Positions 61,389 through 64,000 of a stretch of DNA of 64,000 bases are shown in pieces; position 1 is the first letter of the stretch, and the number at the start of each line of letters is the position of its first letter. The stretch comes from Kordia sp965283645. GTDB taxonomy: Bacteria > Bacteroidota > Bacteroidia > Flavobacteriales > Flavobacteriaceae. The stretch spans positions 2,914,001 to 2,978,000 of the forward strand of contig NZ_CBDIPG010000001.1 of NCBI RefSeq assembly GCF_965283645.1, read 5' to 3'. The position numbers were made by a program, and so were the translations under genes. The notes under the pieces were generated by a model. That model was not told the origin of the DNA. It made no database searches and saw nothing but the letters and a program-made list of their open reading frames with translations.

Positions 61389-62971
61389 GGAACTAATTCT
61401 TTTTCTTTACTTAAAGATGGTTTGTTTACCATAATATCATATGAAGTGCCTGATTCCATGATAATTTGTTTTACTTCGGAAGCGGTTAGGTTTGGGTAGT
61501 ATGAAAATATTAATCCAGCAATTCCAGAGGTAATTGCTGATGCCATAGATGTTCCTTTTTCATCAATATAATTATTATTAGTAATTGTTGTACGTATCAT
61601 ATCGCCAGGAGCAAATATATCAACATCAATATTACCATAATTTGAAAAATTACAAACTAAATTGTCATTCATTATATATGAAGATGCACCGACTAATAAA
61701 AAGTTTTTTGAAACTTCTTGACCGTTATTAATATTGTCATTGGGATAATAATCATTAATTTCATTGAGATTTAAACTATTATTTCCAGATGATGAAACAA
61801 TTAAAACATTATTTTTTTCAGCATACTTGAAAGCGTCAAAAACCCATTGTTTATATAAAGATAATTCTTTACCAAAGCTTATATTGATTACTTTAGCACC
61901 ATTGTCAACAGCATATCTTATACCTAAAGCAATATCCTTATCATGTTCATCGCCATAACCAGAAATACAAATAGGCATAATTTTATTATATGAGGAAATT
62001 CCTCTTATTGAATCATTTTGTGTTTGAGAGTTAATTATGGGAGAGATAATACGAGTCCCATGTGTTAGAACATCTAAATTATGATTAACTATATTATTGC
62101 CATAATATTTGTCATTTAAATTATCAGGATTATCTGCCATTGTTGCCCTTTCATCATAATCAATATTTAATAAAACTTTTATATGATTTGTATATATTAG
62201 ATAACCAAGATTTATTTCTTCCTCAGACGTATAACTAGTAAAAGTATTTATGTTAAAAATTGCATCTTGGACACTCTTGTTATCAAGATGTTTCTTTTTT
62301 AGACTGTCAAGCTTTGATTTTGAAAAATCATTTTTCAGGTAAGGTGATAATTGTTTTTTTGCCTTATGGTACGCATTAAAAACCATGCTGTAATATTTTT
62401 CGTATTCTTTAGATTGTTTTAGCATGTCTGAATAATATTTTTTTGCTTTCAAATACAATTCATAATTATCTGTATCTTTTGGCTTAATATCATCGTAGTT
62501 TTTATCAATGAATAAGGAGTCATATTTTTTTATAATACGAGTATATTCCATTTTCATGAATGAAATATTTTGCCCACTTTGGTTGCCTAGAAAATTCCAT
62601 CCGTGAATATCATCAATGTACCCATTTCTATCATCATCAATTCCGTTATTTCGAATCTCATTTTTATTAGTCCAAATAGCATTTTCTATATATTCATGAT
62701 TTATATTTATAGGAGTGTCTAGTATAGCAATAATAGTTTGCTTTCCTTGTTTATCTCTAAGCAATTCCTGTTGTGCCAAATCTAAACTTATTCCTGCCAA
62801 AGAATCTGTATAAATATCTTTAAAATACCAAAAGTTAACTTCTTTTTTAGGAAACTTTTTAATCAATGGTTTTTTAACTGAACTAATTAACTCTTTCTTA
62901 TTTGCACAACTTGTAATAAACGATATTATGCAAAAAATAATTAGAGTCTTACTTTTATAAAAACTAAACAA
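61292..62971 (-). CDS. Lipoprotein subtilisin-like protease 3
   Basis: This 559-residue protein is the most divergent of the three. It has a lipobox at Cys22 (FITSCAN), Asp85 (AILDTP), His in VLTHGTRI, Asn in SSSGNN and Ser in KGTSMASAITSG. The calcium-like loop GIDDDRNGYIDDIHGWN and the long helical insert (about 135-290) are present. Its C-terminal 60 residues are the same as in copies 1 and 2 (SLSKSGKIVNAYNALLMAEE). Its start at 62971 follows the precursor peptide gene and a strong stem-loop, making it the first enzyme of the locus. Confidence 0.9.
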   Translation of the reverse strand: MFSFYKSKTLIIFCIISFITSCANKKELISSVKKPLIKKFPKKEVNFWYFKDIYTDSLAGISLDLAQQELLRDKQGKQTIIAILDTPININHEYIENAIWTNKNEIRNNGIDDDRNGYIDDIHGWNFLGNQSGQNISFMKMEYTRIIKKYDSLFIDKNYDDIKPKDTDNYELYLKAKKYYSDMLKQSKEYEKYYSMVFNAYHKAKKQLSPYLKNDFSKSKLDSLKKKHLDNKSVQDAIFNINTFTSYTSEEEINLGYLIYTNHIKVLLNIDYDERATMADNPDNLNDKYYGNNIVNHNLDVLTHGTRIISPIINSQTQNDSIRGISSYNKIMPICISGYGDEHDKDIALGIRYAVDNGAKVINISFGKELSLYKQWVFDAFKYAEKNNVLIVSSSGNNSLNLNEINDYYPNDNINNGQEVSKNFLLVGASSYIMNDNLVCNFSNYGNIDVDIFAPGDMIRTTITNNNYIDEKGTSMASAITSGIAGLIFSYYPNLTASEVKQIIMESGTSYDIMVNKPSLSKEKELVPFSSLSKSGKIVNAYNALLMAEEVSKKKKRKK

Positions 62972-63005
62972 TATGATAACATTTTAATTATTAATCTAAA
63001 GAATT

Positions 63006-63063
63006 CCTCGAGGTCAAGAGGGAAGTTTGAAAAAATAAGATTTTCTTCCACTTGACCTCGAGG
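63006..63063. promoter_or_regulatory. GC-rich stem-loop between precursor peptide and protease genes
   Basis: CCTCGAGGTCAAG (63006-63018) pairs perfectly with CTTGACCTCGAGG (63051-63063), and the inner GGAAG/CTTCC extends the stem after one mismatch. It lies 21 bases beyond the peptide stop and 35 bases before the protease start, on their common strand, without a strong T-tract. Such stem-loops often make the upstream peptide transcript more abundant than the downstream enzymes. Confidence 0.7.
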
Positions 63064-63084
63064 CTCACCCTCAGGGTAATTTAT

Positions 63085-63321
63085 TTAACCATCTACAACA
63101 GGTCCTTTTCCTTTCTTTTTAAGCACATATCTTTCAGAGGTCTCAATACAAGCTAAAACATAGGTGTCAGGAACAGGTACATTTGGTTTTGTTGTTTCAC
63201 CTCCTGTAGGAAAATCTCCTGCGCCTTGACCTGTGCCTCCGTATATTCCATAGACATGATTTAAACTAGCAATTTTTCGTTTTGTTAAAGATAAAAGGTT
63301 TTTCTCTTGTTGTTTCTTCAT
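63085..63321 (-). CDS. Precursor peptide of the subtilase locus (RiPP-like)
   Basis: This 78-residue peptide has leader MKKQQEKNLLSLTKRKIASL and a double glycine at 28-29 (YGGTGQGAG), followed by a Gly/Pro/Thr-rich stretch and a tail with one cysteine (Cys58 in ACIETSERY) and a lysine-rich end (LKKKGKG). The leader matches the class I lanthipeptide-like pattern L-S-L-x-K-x-x-I-x-x-L seen in the other five peptides, but the core is unrelated and lacks the C-P motif. It is first in a run with three proteases. Cleavage by one of these at the GG or lysine-rich sites is an attractive but untested idea. Confidence 0.72.
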   Translation of the reverse strand: MKKQQEKNLLSLTKRKIASLNHVYGIYGGTGQGAGDFPTGGETTKPNVPVPDTYVLACIETSERYVLKKKGKGPVVDG

Positions 63322-63351
63322 AACTTAAATTAATTTAAATTTTATATTGAG

Positions 63352-63359
63352 CAAATTTA
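63352..63359 (-). promoter_or_regulatory. -7 box of the precursor peptide gene
   Basis: On the minus strand this reads TAAATTTG, an exact TAnnTTTG, 31 bases before the peptide ATG (63321). It suggests that the peptide and protease run starts here. Confidence 0.5.
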
Positions 63360-63452
63360 AATATAAATATCACTAGTTTTTATGGCAAGGATAATAAGTA
63401 AGTCTTGATTTATAAACGATCTGTTTTATGTGTTTGATTATAAGTGCTTTAA

Positions 63453-64000
63453 CTAATTATTAAACTCGTTTGACTTTACAACTTGTTTTATGAAATAAGA
63501 CGGTTTTAATCCTGTTTTTTTAAAAAAAGTCTTAGAAAAAGTTTCAGAACTTTTAAACCCAACTTCTTTAGCTATTGCTTTTATAGTATACTTGCGGAAC
63601 TTGCTATCTATTTTTATTTTCTCGATAGCAAAATCTATACGTAATTCATTAAGGTACACATTAATGTTTTTATTTTTAAGATGGTTTATGGCTCTTGACA
63701 AATACGTAGTATTGGTGTTAAAATCTTTTGCTAGTGAAGTTAAAGTTATTTTTGAATCAATAAACTTATTATCTGCTTCAAAATTTTTAATTAATCTAAT
63801 TATGTTGTTTAAAATTTCTTCAGGAATATCTAATTCTTGACTATCAAAAGTGTTTTCAATCTCTTTTTTATCTTTAACAGACTCATTTTTTATCAATAAA
63901 TTGAACCTCTTTTTTAGAATTACCTGTCTTACTATTAAATAAATTATAATACTTGAAGCTAAAAACAATGCTAATAATGAGTAATAATATATTGATTTAT
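63453..64000 (-). CDS. Membrane-anchored AraC-type regulator 2 (5' end beyond window)
   Basis: The frame is open to the right edge, so the start lies outside the window; the TTG at 63968 should not be taken as the start. What is visible is a membrane helix (ending LFLASSIIIYLIV), a charged linker and the AraC helix-turn-helix pair: LTSLAKDFNTNTTYLSRAIN and IKAIAKEVGFKSSETFSKTF with P-S-Y-F-I-K-Q. It is clearly paralogous to regulator 1 (55751-56740), for example in R-K-Y-T-I-x-A-I-A. It is transcribed toward the precursor peptide gene, which starts 131 bases downstream of its stop. Confidence 0.87.
   Translation of the reverse strand, partial: KSIYYYSLLALFLASSIIIYLIVRQVILKKRFNLLIKNESVKDKKEIENTFDSQELDIPEEILNNIIRLIKNFEADNKFIDSKITLTSLAKDFNTNTTYLSRAINHLKNKNINVYLNELRIDFAIEKIKIDSKFRKYTIKAIAKEVGFKSSETFSKTFFKKTGLKPSYFIKQVVKSNEFNN

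Noticed and set aside
63453..63968. Complete small regulator starting at a TTG (63968)
   Set aside because: The frame continues open through a membrane segment to the window edge, and the paralogue at 55751 has a long N-terminal part, so this gene is truncated by the window.

Overview
The window looks like a chromosome segment from a marine-type member of the Bacteroidetes, family Flavobacteriaceae, most like Kordia. The evidence is AT-rich DNA, several secreted proteins ending in type A sorting domains of the type IX secretion system (T9SS), TAnnTTTG promoter boxes without clear Shine-Dalgarno sites, a fused HemC-HemD protein, and small peptides with lanthipeptide-like double-glycine leaders. 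The genus is inference. No rRNA, tRNA, CRISPR array or intact transposon was seen.

Layout. 1-2.3 kb: the end of an unknown gene, a small lipoprotein and a radical SAM protein. 2.3-11 kb (minus strand): an orphan T9SS sorting-domain remnant, enoyl-CoA hydratase, a sensor kinase, HemJ, a large secreted Asp-box protein, a MATE exporter and ferrochelatase. 11-17.8 kb: a very large TraB/GumN protein, a class V PLP enzyme and an AraC regulator. 18-27 kb: hemA, hemCD, hemE, a T9SS protein, an acetyltransferase, an EI24 protein, glutaminase and hemF. 27-36 kb: an HNH nuclease, a thioesterase, a TPR-AAA ATPase with a TPR membrane partner, two accessory proteins and a helicase with membrane segments. 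36-42 kb: hemB, a broken cytochrome c gene, DinB, a small precursor peptide, a CNNM-type protein, Ogt, a DUF4442 protein and an exonuclease. 42-49.4 kb: a pentameric ligand-gated channel homologue, a 1282-residue T9SS subtilase and a fused peptide ABC ATPase. 49.4-52.7 kb: four tandem precursor peptides, then a methyltransferase and a decayed copy of its tail. 52.7-64 kb (all minus): a VCBS-repeat T9SS protein and a locus of three lipoprotein subtilases, two near-identical membrane proteins and one more precursor peptide, bracketed by two membrane-anchored AraC-type regulators.

How the genes fit together. Seven tetrapyrrole genes (hemA, hemCD, hemE, hemF, hemB, hemJ, hemH) lie within about 33 kb and cover glutamyl-tRNA to protoheme, apart from hemL, which is not here. 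They sit in several transcription units. hemA faces an AraC regulator, and hemB has a hairpin leader that resembles an attenuator.

The best candidates for undescribed biology are the precursor peptides and the subtilase locus. The four tandem peptides share a leader ending in GG and a C-terminal eleven-residue block (C-x-[SG]-[KR]-[YWF]-x2-C-P-[LMI]-aromatic or I), joined by a variable proline-rich linker; no lanthionine synthetase is nearby. The subtilase locus repeats a protease plus membrane protein unit, is headed by a precursor peptide followed by a strong stem-loop, and is flanked by paralogous membrane regulators. It could be a surface proteolysis or peptide-maturation system. That is a hypothesis, not something the sequence proves.
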